A stretch of 64,000 nucleotides of DNA, taken from the NCBI GenBank assembly GCA_040285825.1, contig JAUPSS010000007.1:62001-126000 (forward strand). The letters are read 5' to 3'. This DNA comes from Eukaryota sp. TZLM1-RC. Its lineage: Eukaryota; Metamonada: BaSk clade. Made by a program: the position numbers and the translations under genes. The notes beneath the pieces are model-generated. The model worked only from the letters and a program-made list of their open reading frames with translations. It was not told the DNA's origin and ran no database searches. Positions within the stretch are counted from its first letter, which is position 1; each line of letters starts with the position of its first letter. Positions 40,622 to 50,789 of this stretch are shown here, piece by piece.

Positions 40622-41545
40622 TTACACCATCCCAGGCAAAGTTTCCATCTTGATCTGTCCATTTATCGTAGATGGTGTAAGCATAGGAGAAAGCCTTGGA
40701 GAATGTGGTTCAACTCGACCTGGAGTGAAAGCACTGAGGTCGGCCGACGTATTCCAACCATCCTCCACATCCTCGTCAACCGTTTCTCCCGGTAAACTGC
40801 CCACTTTTCTAATGGGGATATCGATGTTCAACCGTGGAGGTTTTGGATTGGGTTTGGGTTTACGAACAAGACATATAGGAATACACCATTGTTTTTTGTC
40901 ATACAAATGTCTGTTTTTTAGGTAATTATAAGTTGTGGTGTGAAGAGAAATTAATTTTAAATGAAATAAGAATAAAGGAAAAAGCAATATTAAAATCGCA
41001 ATAATGAGAATAAAGTTGAGGAAAAGTAAAAGAATGATGAAAATACCCAAAGTTAAACTATCAAAAAACAAATCAAATAAAACAAGAAAAATAAAGATGG
41101 CTAAAATTGCACACAAAGACAATGTTGACGATAATAACACCATAAAGGCGGAATAATTTCTAGTTTTGGCGGAGTCTGAGCCCTTGGATACACAGTTATT
41201 GATCCATATGCAGTGATGATCAAATACATCAACACATTTATTGCACACTCTGCAATGCTTGGAAGTTTTCAAAACATTCCTTTTACAAATGTTGCAAAAG
41301 AGTGTGTTGCCAAGGGAGAATGTCTCCGTCGTATCGGCGGGATTAACCAGCGATGTCTTGACGAAGGATGTGATGGTAATGGTTATATTAATGAGAAGAA
41401 TGAATGCAGAAGTCCATGAAAGTACAGGGGAAAGGATTGGAAGAACCAAGAAGAAGTAAGACGTGATGAGAAAGAAGAAGACTACAAAAGCGCCAAGCTG
41501 AGCAGAACCAAATGGACGATGCAATCCATGACGTCTTGATGGCAT
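40622..41545 (-). CDS. DHHC-type palmitoyltransferase
   Basis: 307 residues from ATG 41545; the frame upstream offers only a TTG. There are four membrane helices, two near residues 20-65 and two near 140-205. Between them lies the DHHC cysteine-rich domain: CNICKRNVLKTSKHCRVCNK followed by CVDVFDHHCIWINNCV, with the catalytic DHHC at about residue 107. A TTxE-like motif appears as HTTTYNY after helix 4. The cytosolic C-terminus is Pro-rich. Enzymes of this family acylate Cys residues of membrane-associated proteins. The gene is divergent from the kinase gene, with about 385 bases between the starts. Confidence 0.9.
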   Translation of the reverse strand: MPSRRHGLHRPFGSAQLGAFVVFFFLITSYFFLVLPILSPVLSWTSAFILLINITITITSFVKTSLVNPADTTETFSLGNTLFCNICKRNVLKTSKHCRVCNKCVDVFDHHCIWINNCVSKGSDSAKTRNYSAFMVLLSSTLSLCAILAIFIFLVLFDLFFDSLTLGIFIILLLFLNFILIIAILILLFPLFLFHLKLISLHTTTYNYLKNRHLYDKKQWCIPICLVRKPKPNPKPPRLNIDIPIRKVGSLPGETVDEDVEDGWNTSADLSAFTPGRVEPHSPRLSPMLTPSTINGQIKMETLPGMV

Positions 41546-41930
41546 GGGGTTGGTGGCATCAAACAAGAGGGTAGGGGCTCTCTATCAATTGATTTGTTGG
41601 GAAAAATATAAATGGGTTCTGTTGAATTGGATCATCTTGAATAGAAGGGTTTTACAGCAAATGTTGAAACATGTTTCATCAAGTTAAACCAAACCCAATC
41701 ATAAACATTGCTACTGTCATACCATATATTTTCGTTTACAACAGAGATCAAGCCACAATAAAATTTGTCTGAGAACCAAGGGCACAATATGTTAAACAAT
41801 GAGTCAAATAGGCTGATTAATCACAAACAAATCTTTCCCAGTTAATGAAGAGTTGGGTAGTTTCAATTCATTTTCTTTAGAGAAATGATTGGGAAATCAA
41901 TATACTCTTCAACAACCAAACACCACTCCA

Positions 41931-43256
41931 ATGGCACATTCTTCAAAACTTTCCATCACAGACTTTGAGCTACTTGAGACTATTGGTGAGGGCAGCTATG
42001 GTAAGGTCTTTAAAGCTTTATCTAAAACCGGTCAACTCTGTGCAATCAAGAAAATACGGCTTGATAGCGCCAACAAGGGTGATGTATCCACTCTTCTCAA
42101 AGAAGTCGAACTTCTCTCATCATGTGAGGGAGACTTTGTCCTTAGCTATATTGGAGCCTTCATGGATGACGATTTTCTCTACATTGTTCTTGAATACTGT
42201 CCATATGGTAGCTTCTCTGACCTTATATCTGGGGCCGGTCCCCTGTCCGAAGACCAGATCCGAGTCGTGCTCAAAGGGGTCCTCCATGCACTCGCTCTCC
42301 TTCATGAACGTCGCATCTGCCATAGAGACATTAAAGCTGCCAACATTCTGCTCTCCAATGATTTCCGTCCCCGTCTTGCTGACTTTGGTGTGGCAGCTCA
42401 ACTACAACACACTCTAAGCAAACGTAATACAATAGTAGGCTCCCCTTTCTGGATGGACCCCGTAGTAATTAAAGGAAAGCCTTACTCTTATCATTGTGAT
42501 ATTTGGTCACTTGGTATTACTGCCATTGAACTTGCTGAAGGACATCCACCCTATAGTAAGGAATTTAAACATCCCATGGGTGCATTATTAGCAATTCCAA
42601 ATAGACCACCTCCACAGCTTAAAAATAAGGAACGCTGGTCAACTGAATTCCACTCATTTTTGACCTACTGCCTTCAATCAGACCCTGCACAACGTAAAAG
42701 TGCCACCGAATTGCTTGAATGTGATTTTATTAAGAAGCAACCTAATCAGGCCAGCAATTTACTATTAGAATTAGTTGATGCGGCAAAGCTGGCCACACAA
42801 TATGGTTCCACATTTGAACTATCGTCAACCCAGTCAACAGTGGTCAAGGAAGAGTCTTGTAATTTCAATGATGATTTTGATCCTTCCACCTATGGAACGG
42901 CAAGGTGGACAGGTGACACTATTGGCGGGACCACTGATTTTGACTTTGAAACAGTGCGGTTATCTACACAAGGAGGTCAATTAAAGCTAAATGATCAAAG
43001 TACTCCTTTGTTTGTAAAGAAAATAAGAGAAGAGCAAGAAGGAAAAGAGCGAAGTAGTAAGTTGGAAAAGAAAAAAGAAGAAATTTATAAAATGAATAGT
43101 AACGAAGTTGAATCACATAAGAAAGATCTAATAAGACAAAGAGATTTACTCGAGTTGGAACTTGCTGAGCTAAATGAATTGATTGATTTATGTAATACTC
43201 AAGATAATGATGTCAATGGAACAGCTGTTTTTATTCCAAATAAAATAGTTGATTAG
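41931..43256 (+). CDS. Ste20/MST-type serine/threonine protein kinase
   Basis: 441 residues from ATG 41931; the frame extends upstream only to a TTG. The kinase domain comprises residues about 12-270: Gly loop IGEGSYGKVFKA, CAIKKI with the ATP-binding Lys, HRDIKAAN (catalytic Asp about 133), DFG (about 151) and activation segment GSPFWMDPVVI. This is the GCK/MST branch of Ste20 kinases (GTPFWMAPEVI in typical members), but the APE Glu is replaced by Val. After the domain come a linker and a charged coiled coil (REEQEGKERSSKLEKKKEEI, RQRDLLELELAELNELIDL) that may dimerise. A 100-base fragment of the linker coding sequence is found inverted at 19160-19285. Confidence 0.9.
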   Translation: MAHSSKLSITDFELLETIGEGSYGKVFKALSKTGQLCAIKKIRLDSANKGDVSTLLKEVELLSSCEGDFVLSYIGAFMDDDFLYIVLEYCPYGSFSDLISGAGPLSEDQIRVVLKGVLHALALLHERRICHRDIKAANILLSNDFRPRLADFGVAAQLQHTLSKRNTIVGSPFWMDPVVIKGKPYSYHCDIWSLGITAIELAEGHPPYSKEFKHPMGALLAIPNRPPPQLKNKERWSTEFHSFLTYCLQSDPAQRKSATELLECDFIKKQPNQASNLLLELVDAAKLATQYGSTFELSSTQSTVVKEESCNFNDDFDPSTYGTARWTGDTIGGTTDFDFETVRLSTQGGQLKLNDQSTPLFVKKIREEQEGKERSSKLEKKKEEIYKMNSNEVESHKKDLIRQRDLLELELAELNELIDLCNTQDNDVNGTAVFIPNKIVD

Positions 43257-43259
43257 TAG

Positions 43260-43605
43260 TTATTGGTGGTGTAAATAATAGTAATAAAATTTAATCTTTT
43301 GATTTTGTTGTTGTTGGGCTGGATGAAATTGAGTTATTGATTGTTGAAAGATGGATTTAATCAAACACTTCAATTCCAACTTTACACTCTTTTTCATTTT
43401 GAAATTCCAGAATACTCCGCAAAATCAACAATGATTACTTCCAGTAGCAGAGACTTTTGGATGAAAACCAAGATGATATTTTAAAGTGGTGAAACACTTT
43501 TTGATAACATAATTGCTGCTGACGTTAGCAGATTGGTTCCAGAAAGTAAACCATAAATTAATCACTTTTTGGCTCCTTTGCTGAAATTTCATTTGAATTT
43601 GCTTC
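43260..43605. other. Short intergenic stretch between kinase and LINE copy E
   Basis: AT-rich 3' flank of the kinase gene. No gene is visible; a 67-residue minus frame (43628-43425) has no recognisable family. Confidence 0.45.
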
Positions 43606-43608
43606 AAC

Positions 43609-45490
43609 AATATATTTTCAATCAACATATTGCACGTATTCTAATTTACATTTTGGTAACAACATTTTGAGTTCATCAAGTGGCGTAAAGCAAGGAGATC
43701 CGTTAGGACCTCTTTTGTTTTGTTTGGCCATTCATCCTATTCTACTGCAAATTCAAGAGATGTTTCCTTCACTAAAAATGATTGCATATATGGATGATGT
43801 TGTGCTTATTGGTGATTTAAATATTGTGAAAAAAGCAACTGTATGTTTTAAAGAATTATTTACCAAAATTGGTCTCCGACTTAATTTACATAAATGTGTT
43901 TTGTTATCGAATTCTCCAGTTTCCACAATAATTGATGATATTGAAATTCAAGCCAAATTATATTCAATTGATGCTATTCGTCATTTGGGTTCGTTTTTAG
44001 GAAATAATGATGAAATTACCAAACAATTGTTTGAAAAGTTGAAGTCAATTTCCACCAAAAATGACCGAATGATGAATTTAGATATAAAAAAACACATCAA
44101 ATTTACCATTATAAGACTGTGTTTTAGTTCCAATTTTAATAATAAATTTCGTTCTACAAATCCTCTCGTCACTAGACCTTTGGCTCAAAAGTTTAATGAG
44201 TTACGTGCAAAAGTTCTGTCTCAATTACTGGGATGTAAAATGTTTCATATTCCAGATCATGCTTACCTTAGTCCACATTATGGTGGTTTAGGGTGGACGA
44301 AGGCTTCTATTCTTACCTCGTGTGCTTTTGTTGGTGGATGCAGAAATGCAATCTTTGAGTTTTCCGAAAGATTTGCAGATTGGGAAGATTTATTGATGAC
44401 AAAGCAAAGTTCCACTGTTTTTGCATTAAATGAAGAAATTTCAAGAATTGATGTAGAAAAATGGGGTCGATGTTTTCCCCAATCATTCAATGGCAATATT
44501 CCAGAAAAAAATGTTTTAAATTTGAAGTACACTCTTCGAACATTACAGAAAAAGATTGACTGGAATGTATGAAAAGATCTTTATAATAATATTTGCAGCT
44601 CGGCTGTTTTAAATCAAGATCTTCACTCATTGTTATTGGAAAAGGGTGTTTGTGAAAACAAGTCGTCAGATTCTTCACTTTTTGTAACCATTGTACCACG
44701 AAGATTTGGATTGTGTGCCACTAATGAAGCATTTGTAACAAAAATGAGATTATATTTGAACATCCCCATTAACCAATTATTATCAAAAGAAAAATGTATT
44801 TGTTCGAATTCACCTCAACTCACTTTGCGCCATGCTCTAAATTGCTCTAAATTGATAACTTATCGTTCTTCATTACATGATGCTGTTAGAGACACTGTTT
44901 TCAATATGGCACAAACTGCAAGGATATCGTGTATCAAAGAGCCCCTGCTGAAGGAAACACTTTCTCTGAATAATTTTGGTTCTGAAGATAGAGGTGATGT
45001 ATACTGTGATTGGATTGATAATTCTGAAGCTATTGTTGACTTTGTCTCATGTAATGTTGCAAACGATACTTTGGTTCACAGAAGAAAACTTAATCCTGTG
45101 GCTGCTCTGGATTTTAAAGCAAAAGAAAAACATAGAAAATATGATAAAGAAATTGAAGATGCAAATGTCGATAGAAATACACAGCTGGTTTTTATTGCTT
45201 TCCCATTTTCGATAAATGGAAGATTATCAGTTGAAGCAGAAACTTTTTTGGATGACTTCCAAAAAAATGGTGAAAGAAAAAACAATGAAAAGATTTGATA
45301 TTTTTTTTATGGCATTCACGGATTCAATTTGCCATTATTAATAGATTACCGCGGTTTTTCAATCGAATTAGAGAAGCTTTAGCTAGACAGCAAGCAAATC
45401 AAGATTTTGTAGAGGAAATCTTGGTTTAATGATAGTCGTCCCATTAGTTATGATTTAATTTAATCAAGTGTACAAATTCAATAAATATAA
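43609..45490 (+). mobile_element. LINE copy E: 5'-truncated in the RT, broken
   Basis: Starts inside the RT just before motif B (GVKQGDPLGPLLFCL) and runs through AYMDDVVLIGD, the thumb-like region, the knuckle and the endonuclease to the tail AATAAATATAAA. Two frameshifts interrupt it, near 44563 and near 45262. The TGT codon that is TGA in copy C is intact here. It forms the inner end of the right inverted-repeat arm. Its first bases (TTTTCAATCAACATAT) are the same start point as copy F at 58135. Confidence 0.9.
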
Positions 45491-45594
45491 ATTTATTTAT
45501 AAATTGCACAGAAATTCCGAAAAAACATAAAATATTCTTACCACAAAACTCTCTTGTCCCTTTTTGAAATGTATTTGAAAAGTCTTTAACTTCA

Positions 45595-45727
45595 GCTGAT
45601 CATTCATTGCAAGGCTCCATTGGTGTGTTTTGGCTACAATTTCACATGTTATAAATATGAAAATGTTCCAGCAAGGTATTCTCAACAATTCCAAAGACGA
45701 CAATACAAGAGTGAATAGGTTGCTTTT
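45595..45727 (-). repeat. Dispersed repeat R3, right-arm copy
   Basis: Inverted counterpart of 29900-30040; also matches 18585-18725. Confidence 0.75.
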
Positions 45728-45904
45728 TTGATCGTGAATATTCCCTTGCTAATTGTTTTGTCCAACATTAAAACCAGCAAATTATTTTGATTGTGGAATT
45801 GTCAATGGTTTTTATTGAGGTAGTATCTAAGTATTTTGTCGAATTGCTTTTAAACCAGCAAATACGATCATGTCGTAAATGCAGAGATATTTGATTACAT
45901 TTAA

Positions 45905-46035
45905 ACAGCACCATTATTAGCACAAAGCCCAAACTTTCGTGGCACAATAGTGACAAATATCAGTTTAAGGTCAATTTAAACCACCATATTGTCGACTAGC
46001 ATAAGCATGGTTAGAGTCCACACCCAATCAACTGA
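45905..46035 (-). mobile_element. Old LINE relic, right arm
   Basis: Mirror image of 29590-29730, with the same VTIVPRKFGLCANNGA and YGGLN remnants. Confidence 0.6.
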
Positions 46036-46557
46036 ACTTTCAAACATTAGCACTTAACTCATTAACCTTCAAGTTTCGTCATGAAAGCATTTGTGGATTT
46101 AAATAGACTATCAAAGTGAAACAGCCTCTTATCATGGTAAAGTTGCTCTGTTTCTGTACATCCAATTCGTAGAATTGTTCAACTGTTTCAGAAATTATAA
46201 TCAATCTTTCAAATAATATATTGGAAATTTCATCAATTTTGCCTAAAATAGAATCTGGGTTGCCAATTGTATCAGCTGAAAGTTACTTGAACTGAATTTC
46301 AATTCTATCAAAAACGTAAAGAAAAAGTAAATTGCCATTTAAAACATTGTTACATGGTTTGTGACCAATCTGTACTTCGGCGGAAAAACAGTGATTTGTG
46401 AGCACAATTTGTCTTTCAAAGAAAACATCTCCTCGACACAATATTGGAAATAATTTCAATTAATTTATAATAAATTTGCAGATACAAAGTCTCCTTGAAA
46501 AAAATTGAATAAATTCTATAAATATTTATTTAATTCTCCTGATTCTAAAAAAATTGA

Positions 46558-47286
46558 TTACTTATAATCTACAATTGAGTATTCACTACCCTTACGAGTC
46601 CATATACCAAATACAGTACCAGAAGGAATTGTTTTGGTATCGCTGTAGTCATTGAGTTTGAAACATGCTCTTCCACCTTCTATATTGACATACAAAATGT
46701 CTCCTGTTTTCATTGGAGGAAGAAGGAATTCTTGCCGATCAGATGTACCATAACAAATACCACCACGATGGTTGGCAATCTTAATCCTGTGTGATTCCCA
46801 AAACCCAATGAATTCACTGAGAAAATGGTCATCTACATGAGTTCTTTGGAGGGCAATTTGGAATTCCTCAGGGTTGAAATTAATGACCGCAAAGTTACAC
46901 TGCTCAAATTCACTACAGCAAATATTCATCGTCCTTCTATTATCATCAGAAAAAATCATGCCAGAACCACTTCTATGAGTATTGAAGGTTTTGGGTTTTT
47001 GGATTGGTTGATGTGGCGAGACATTAACTGAGTACAAATTTCGGTAACTTTCTCTGCTCAATCTCTTTCTTGAAACTGGTTGAGAAAAACGAGAGGAAGA
47101 GACAGAGCTTTTCTGTGAAACGGAGACGAGGTTGTGGGATTTCAAAAGCATGCTGAAGTGGCTCCGAGAGGCACAGGCTTCACAGAAAGAAAACTTACAG
47201 TCAGAGCAAAAGAGAGATATGGGACCTGCTTCACAATGTGCACATGGTTCTGTTTCAGGTTTAGCTTTGCCGAACAAGTATTTCAT
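46558..47286 (-). CDS. Small B-box protein with SPRY/jelly-roll-like C-terminus, right arm
   Basis: Mirror copy of the gene at 28338-29066, encoding the same 242 residues with no difference that I can see. The ATG at 47286 is preferred over an in-frame GTG. Retention of an identical, undisrupted reading frame in both arms, while the flanking LINE is broken differently in each, shows either a recent duplication or selection or conversion on the gene. Confidence 0.7.
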   Translation of the reverse strand: MKYLFGKAKPETEPCAHCEAGPISLFCSDCKFSFCEACASRSHFSMLLKSHNLVSVSQKSSVSSSRFSQPVSRKRLSRESYRNLYSVNVSPHQPIQKPKTFNTHRSGSGMIFSDDNRRTMNICCSEFEQCNFAVINFNPEEFQIALQRTHVDDHFLSEFIGFWESHRIKIANHRGGICYGTSDRQEFLLPPMKTGDILYVNIEGGRACFKLNDYSDTKTIPSGTVFGIWTRKGSEYSIVDYK

Positions 47287-47357
47287 TTCGAGGATCACAG
47301 GTTGAATTGAAAGCCCAAAACAACAAGGATGATCAATTTTCGTGTGAATGAATCAGA

Positions 47358-47510
47358 AAAACTATCTACTACACAGATATTGAGGCCTTTCATTACCACT
47401 CGTTCTGGTTTCTGCAATTGCAAACATATTATGGAACAATTATTTCTATTGAAAAGCTTTTGTGAACAGTTGTTAGTGATTTTTCTATCACACTAGACTA
47501 ATTGAGAATT
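47358..47510 (+). promoter_or_regulatory. Shared upstream region of the small B-box gene (right arm)
   Basis: Similar to 18100-18260 upstream of the large TRIM-like gene; mirror of 28137-28290. Candidate promoter block, on similarity only. Confidence 0.4.
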
Positions 47511-47514
47511 AAAA

Positions 47515-48285
47515 GAAAATACTGGTCAATCACAATTACAATTAGCTACAAATTGCAATGGTCATAAAATGATGAATACTAGAATTAAATAACTTAATCC
47601 TTTTTATAACGATGTCGATTATCATTCAGATTACCAAGGTATTAAATGTTTTCATATATCTGATATGTTTTTGGTTAATGTATTCCGTGGATATGTAGGA
47701 GAGATGATGTAGTTTGTTAGTTGTTAATTCATCACAGTTTCATTTCAACTTAAACATTTGATCTTTTCAAAATATTGTCATACTTGTCCTTATATTTTGT
47801 TGAAGATTCGGTAAAATGATGAACAATCCTAACCTATTTTTCAATTTGTCAAAAATTGAACTTGAAAAATTGTTGACCATATTTTTGGGTGAACCCCTTT
47901 TGTATTTTTGAAGACAAAAAATATATTAAATGTACAATTTATGCTTTTGGTGAAAGACAATTGTGCTACTATATCTTTTCCAGAATATGTAAAATGTTGT
48001 TTCCTGCGGGTTTTTAATACTTTGAAAATACTGTGAAGATCATATTTCATTAAATCTCCTCAAAGCGCAAATCTATTATCAAAAAGGAACCCACACTTTG
48101 TCGATGATTAGAAGAGAGAACTGTAGAGAGACTGTTATTTCATGCCATTTAATACTAAGGATGTATGTTACATAAAACTCAGTTGTTGACCAATTTCCAA
48201 ACTTATAATTGGACATCTGATCTTTGGAAAACTCAATCTATACGCCCAGTCGAGTATGTCTATCATTATTCTATAATTAGTCAAT
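47515..48285. other. Non-coding stretch of the right arm
   Basis: Mirror of 27340-28135; no supported gene. Confidence 0.45.
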
Positions 48286-48289
48286 TGAA

Positions 48290-48676
48290 TTATCTGTATA
48301 AGCAAAAAGAATGAAGCACTAACATTATGAGATCCATACGTACTAATGGCTCAATAAATGCCTCTATATTGAAACTTTTGCACATGGCATATAATTGATC
48401 ATGAACTGAGTCATGAACAATTGAGCGATAAGTTATGAAATACTTACAGTTTAAAATATGGGAAAGCGAACCAACACTCTTGCAGCGACAAATTAAATCA
48501 TTTGGTAAAGAACAAGGCCATAGAAAACATCTCATTCTCATTGCAGTGGTCCATTGGTGATCATTAAGTAGAAGGCCATAAATGTTGGGAATTTGGGAGA
48601 TTAGGCAACTTGAGCAACTGTCTTTAAGATCAATCAAAACAAGCGAAATTTTCTCCAGAAATTTAATCAACCCCAT
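48290..48676 (-). mobile_element. Diverged LINE relic (zinc-knuckle region), right arm
   Basis: Mirror of 26949-27335. Its reading frame is still open here, with a few residue differences (LSHILNCKYFITYRSIVHDS). It is head-to-head with the TRIM-like gene start. Confidence 0.6.
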
Positions 48677-50789
48677 GTCTCATCTCGAATGTGCGCAATG
48701 CCTAGAAACCATGGAAACACCAACGACTCTTCCCTGTGGACACAGTTTCTGTAGGGATAAATGTCTTCTGGTCTGGCAGAAATCCAACTCCACATGCCCG
48801 ATCTGTCGAGAACCCCTTCCCCCGGGTCCATTCCGTGTCAACTATCTTATGCAGCAAGCCATCGATGCCATGAATCAGACCTCTACCACAACTCAGCTCG
48901 AACCCGAACCCGAACTCTGTCCCAATTGCGAAGATGTTGATGCTACCCTCTTCTGCAAGGATTGTGATGTCTCTTTTTGCCAAGACTGTTCCTCTGAAGT
49001 TCACCAAATGAAAGTGTTCCAATCCCACCATCCTGTTCCCATTTCTCTTCGATCAGAACTTTCCCTTCCGAGATGTCCTCACCACAAAGGAAAAACTTTA
49101 AGTTATTTCTGTACCAAATGCAAGGTCGCTTTTTGTGATTCTTGTAATTCCGATCGATCGGAAAATAACAGTCATTCTCTCCATCAAAATTCTCTCATTC
49201 CATTCACAAAAGCAAGGGAAATCTTTACAAAACAAGCCAATGAACTTCAAACTGGTTTAACTACTGCTAGCATCCCTTTGGTTGAATATGGTGGCAAAGT
49301 GTTGAATTTGGTAAAGGAAACTATTGAAGGAAACCAATCAATCATTTATGATTTGATTGGTGATTTGATTTGGCAGTCACAGTCAAAAATTCAACAAATC
49401 GATTCTTGCAATGTTATTGAAGAATCAATCAATTTTGATGAAAATGTCAAGGTTAAAGCAGAAGAAAGTATATCTAGAGCTATTGATTCTCTTCAAAAAT
49501 TCAAAACAATTTTAAACACTTGCCTTAATGATTTAGAATCAAAATCGAGTTGTTTTCAAATAAATCTTTTGAGAGAAATACTGGGAAAAGAAATCATTGA
49601 TGTTAACGCGCTGAATATTTCGAAAAGAGCTCAATTAGTTCTTTTTATGGTGCAAGTTGATCCAGAGTATCTTCCTTCAATTGAACAATTAAAAGAATTT
49701 CTTTTTCTTTTTGTTGATAAAGAATTAAAAAAGAAATTGGTTCTTAATTTTGTTAATAATTCCAAATTGATTAGCACCAATGATCTTGGTGTTATTTCAA
49801 ATCTCGACTCAAACCCATTCGGTTCTCCTCTTCTTCCTAGTAATGAATTTGAATTAGCCCTTTCAAAAATAGAATTCAACACCTTGGACGAAAATCAATT
49901 CGTTTCTCTCATTAATTATTCAATCAAATATTCAAATTCTTGGTTATTAGGTGAAGCTATAGATCATTATGAATTTAATTCACTTCCGGATGTTTTTACT
50001 ATTCCAACTGATTTATTATTAAATTTAAATCTTTCTAAATCACTCAATAAAAACAAGGAAGAATGGGTAGAAAAGGTTATTGTTAAGAATTGTTCAGTGG
50101 ATACTATTGGCCAACTATGTCAACAGTTATTGGGTAGAGAGTCCAAGTACAATTCCAATCAAATTGAATCTATCAAAACTAACCCTTTTGGTGCTTTACC
50201 ATTTGTCAGTAGCGAATCCAAGTCATTTTCATTTTTCCCTCACATTTCCGATCGATCGGCAGGGTCAAGGAGGAGGATTAAGAAAATTTCTCAAAACACA
50301 TCAACTAAAGATTCAAATTTTGTTGATGATGAAAATAATTTACTACCACAGTTTTCGTCATTAAGATTCGTCAACTCAAAAGAACCGTCTGCTTCTTCAA
50401 GTTCTCCTTTTGCTTTTGGTTCCACATCCACTATTGACAATAAGGAAAGTGTTTCTAGCTTTACAAGTTTTGGTGTCACTGCCCCCTCAACCAATACCAC
50501 TTCAAGTGAGCATCACAGTACCACCAAACTTAAATCCACCAAACCCAGTGGTCTTTTTGCTACCAATTCCGGTGGCATTGCTCCAACACGACCGCAACCT
50601 AATTTCAGTAGTTCTTTTGGTAACATGAGTTTAGTTGGAAATCAAAACACCACAGATTCACCTTCTTTTGGATCTCCATTTGGTTCAGTTAATAACAACC
50701 AGGCATTTGCAAGAATGATGGGGTCCAACCAATCTTCTTTTGCAACAGCTTCTAGTAGTAATTCAGTAACAAGTCTCTTTACCAAATAG
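48675..50789 (+). CDS. RING/B-box (TRIM-like) protein with FG-rich tail, right arm
   Basis: 704 residues from ATG 48675, with the same domain order as the left-arm copy: RING (CAQCLETMETPTTLPCGHSF), two B-boxes, a helical middle region and an FG/Ser/Thr-rich tail. The frame is open for 31 codons upstream of this ATG. In the left arm the same stretch holds a stop (TGA versus AGA), and it overlaps the antisense LINE relic, so I do not use the longer start. Differences from the left copy include an inserted residue near 540 (RRRIKKIS versus RRFIKIS) and the C-terminal TSLFTK versus TSPFTK. Confidence 0.85.
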   Translation: MSHLECAQCLETMETPTTLPCGHSFCRDKCLLVWQKSNSTCPICREPLPPGPFRVNYLMQQAIDAMNQTSTTTQLEPEPELCPNCEDVDATLFCKDCDVSFCQDCSSEVHQMKVFQSHHPVPISLRSELSLPRCPHHKGKTLSYFCTKCKVAFCDSCNSDRSENNSHSLHQNSLIPFTKAREIFTKQANELQTGLTTASIPLVEYGGKVLNLVKETIEGNQSIIYDLIGDLIWQSQSKIQQIDSCNVIEESINFDENVKVKAEESISRAIDSLQKFKTILNTCLNDLESKSSCFQINLLREILGKEIIDVNALNISKRAQLVLFMVQVDPEYLPSIEQLKEFLFLFVDKELKKKLVLNFVNNSKLISTNDLGVISNLDSNPFGSPLLPSNEFELALSKIEFNTLDENQFVSLINYSIKYSNSWLLGEAIDHYEFNSLPDVFTIPTDLLLNLNLSKSLNKNKEEWVEKVIVKNCSVDTIGQLCQQLLGRESKYNSNQIESIKTNPFGALPFVSSESKSFSFFPHISDRSAGSRRRIKKISQNTSTKDSNFVDDENNLLPQFSSLRFVNSKEPSASSSSPFAFGSTSTIDNKESVSSFTSFGVTAPSTNTTSSEHHSTTKLKSTKPSGLFATNSGGIAPTRPQPNFSSSFGNMSLVGNQNTTDSPSFGSPFGSVNNNQAFARMMGSNQSSFATASSSNSVTSLFTK

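Noticed and set aside
41889-41930. Possible MGNQ myristoylated N-terminus of the kinase
   Set aside because: That start codon would be TTG; the first ATG in frame is 41931.
42120-42401. Minus-strand open frame of 93 residues inside the kinase gene
   Set aside because: Shadow frame of a well-supported coding region.
48582-48674. N-terminal extension of the right-arm TRIM-like protein by 31 residues
   Set aside because: The same stretch has a stop in the left arm and overlaps an antisense LINE relic, and the RING finger begins right after the ATG at 48675.
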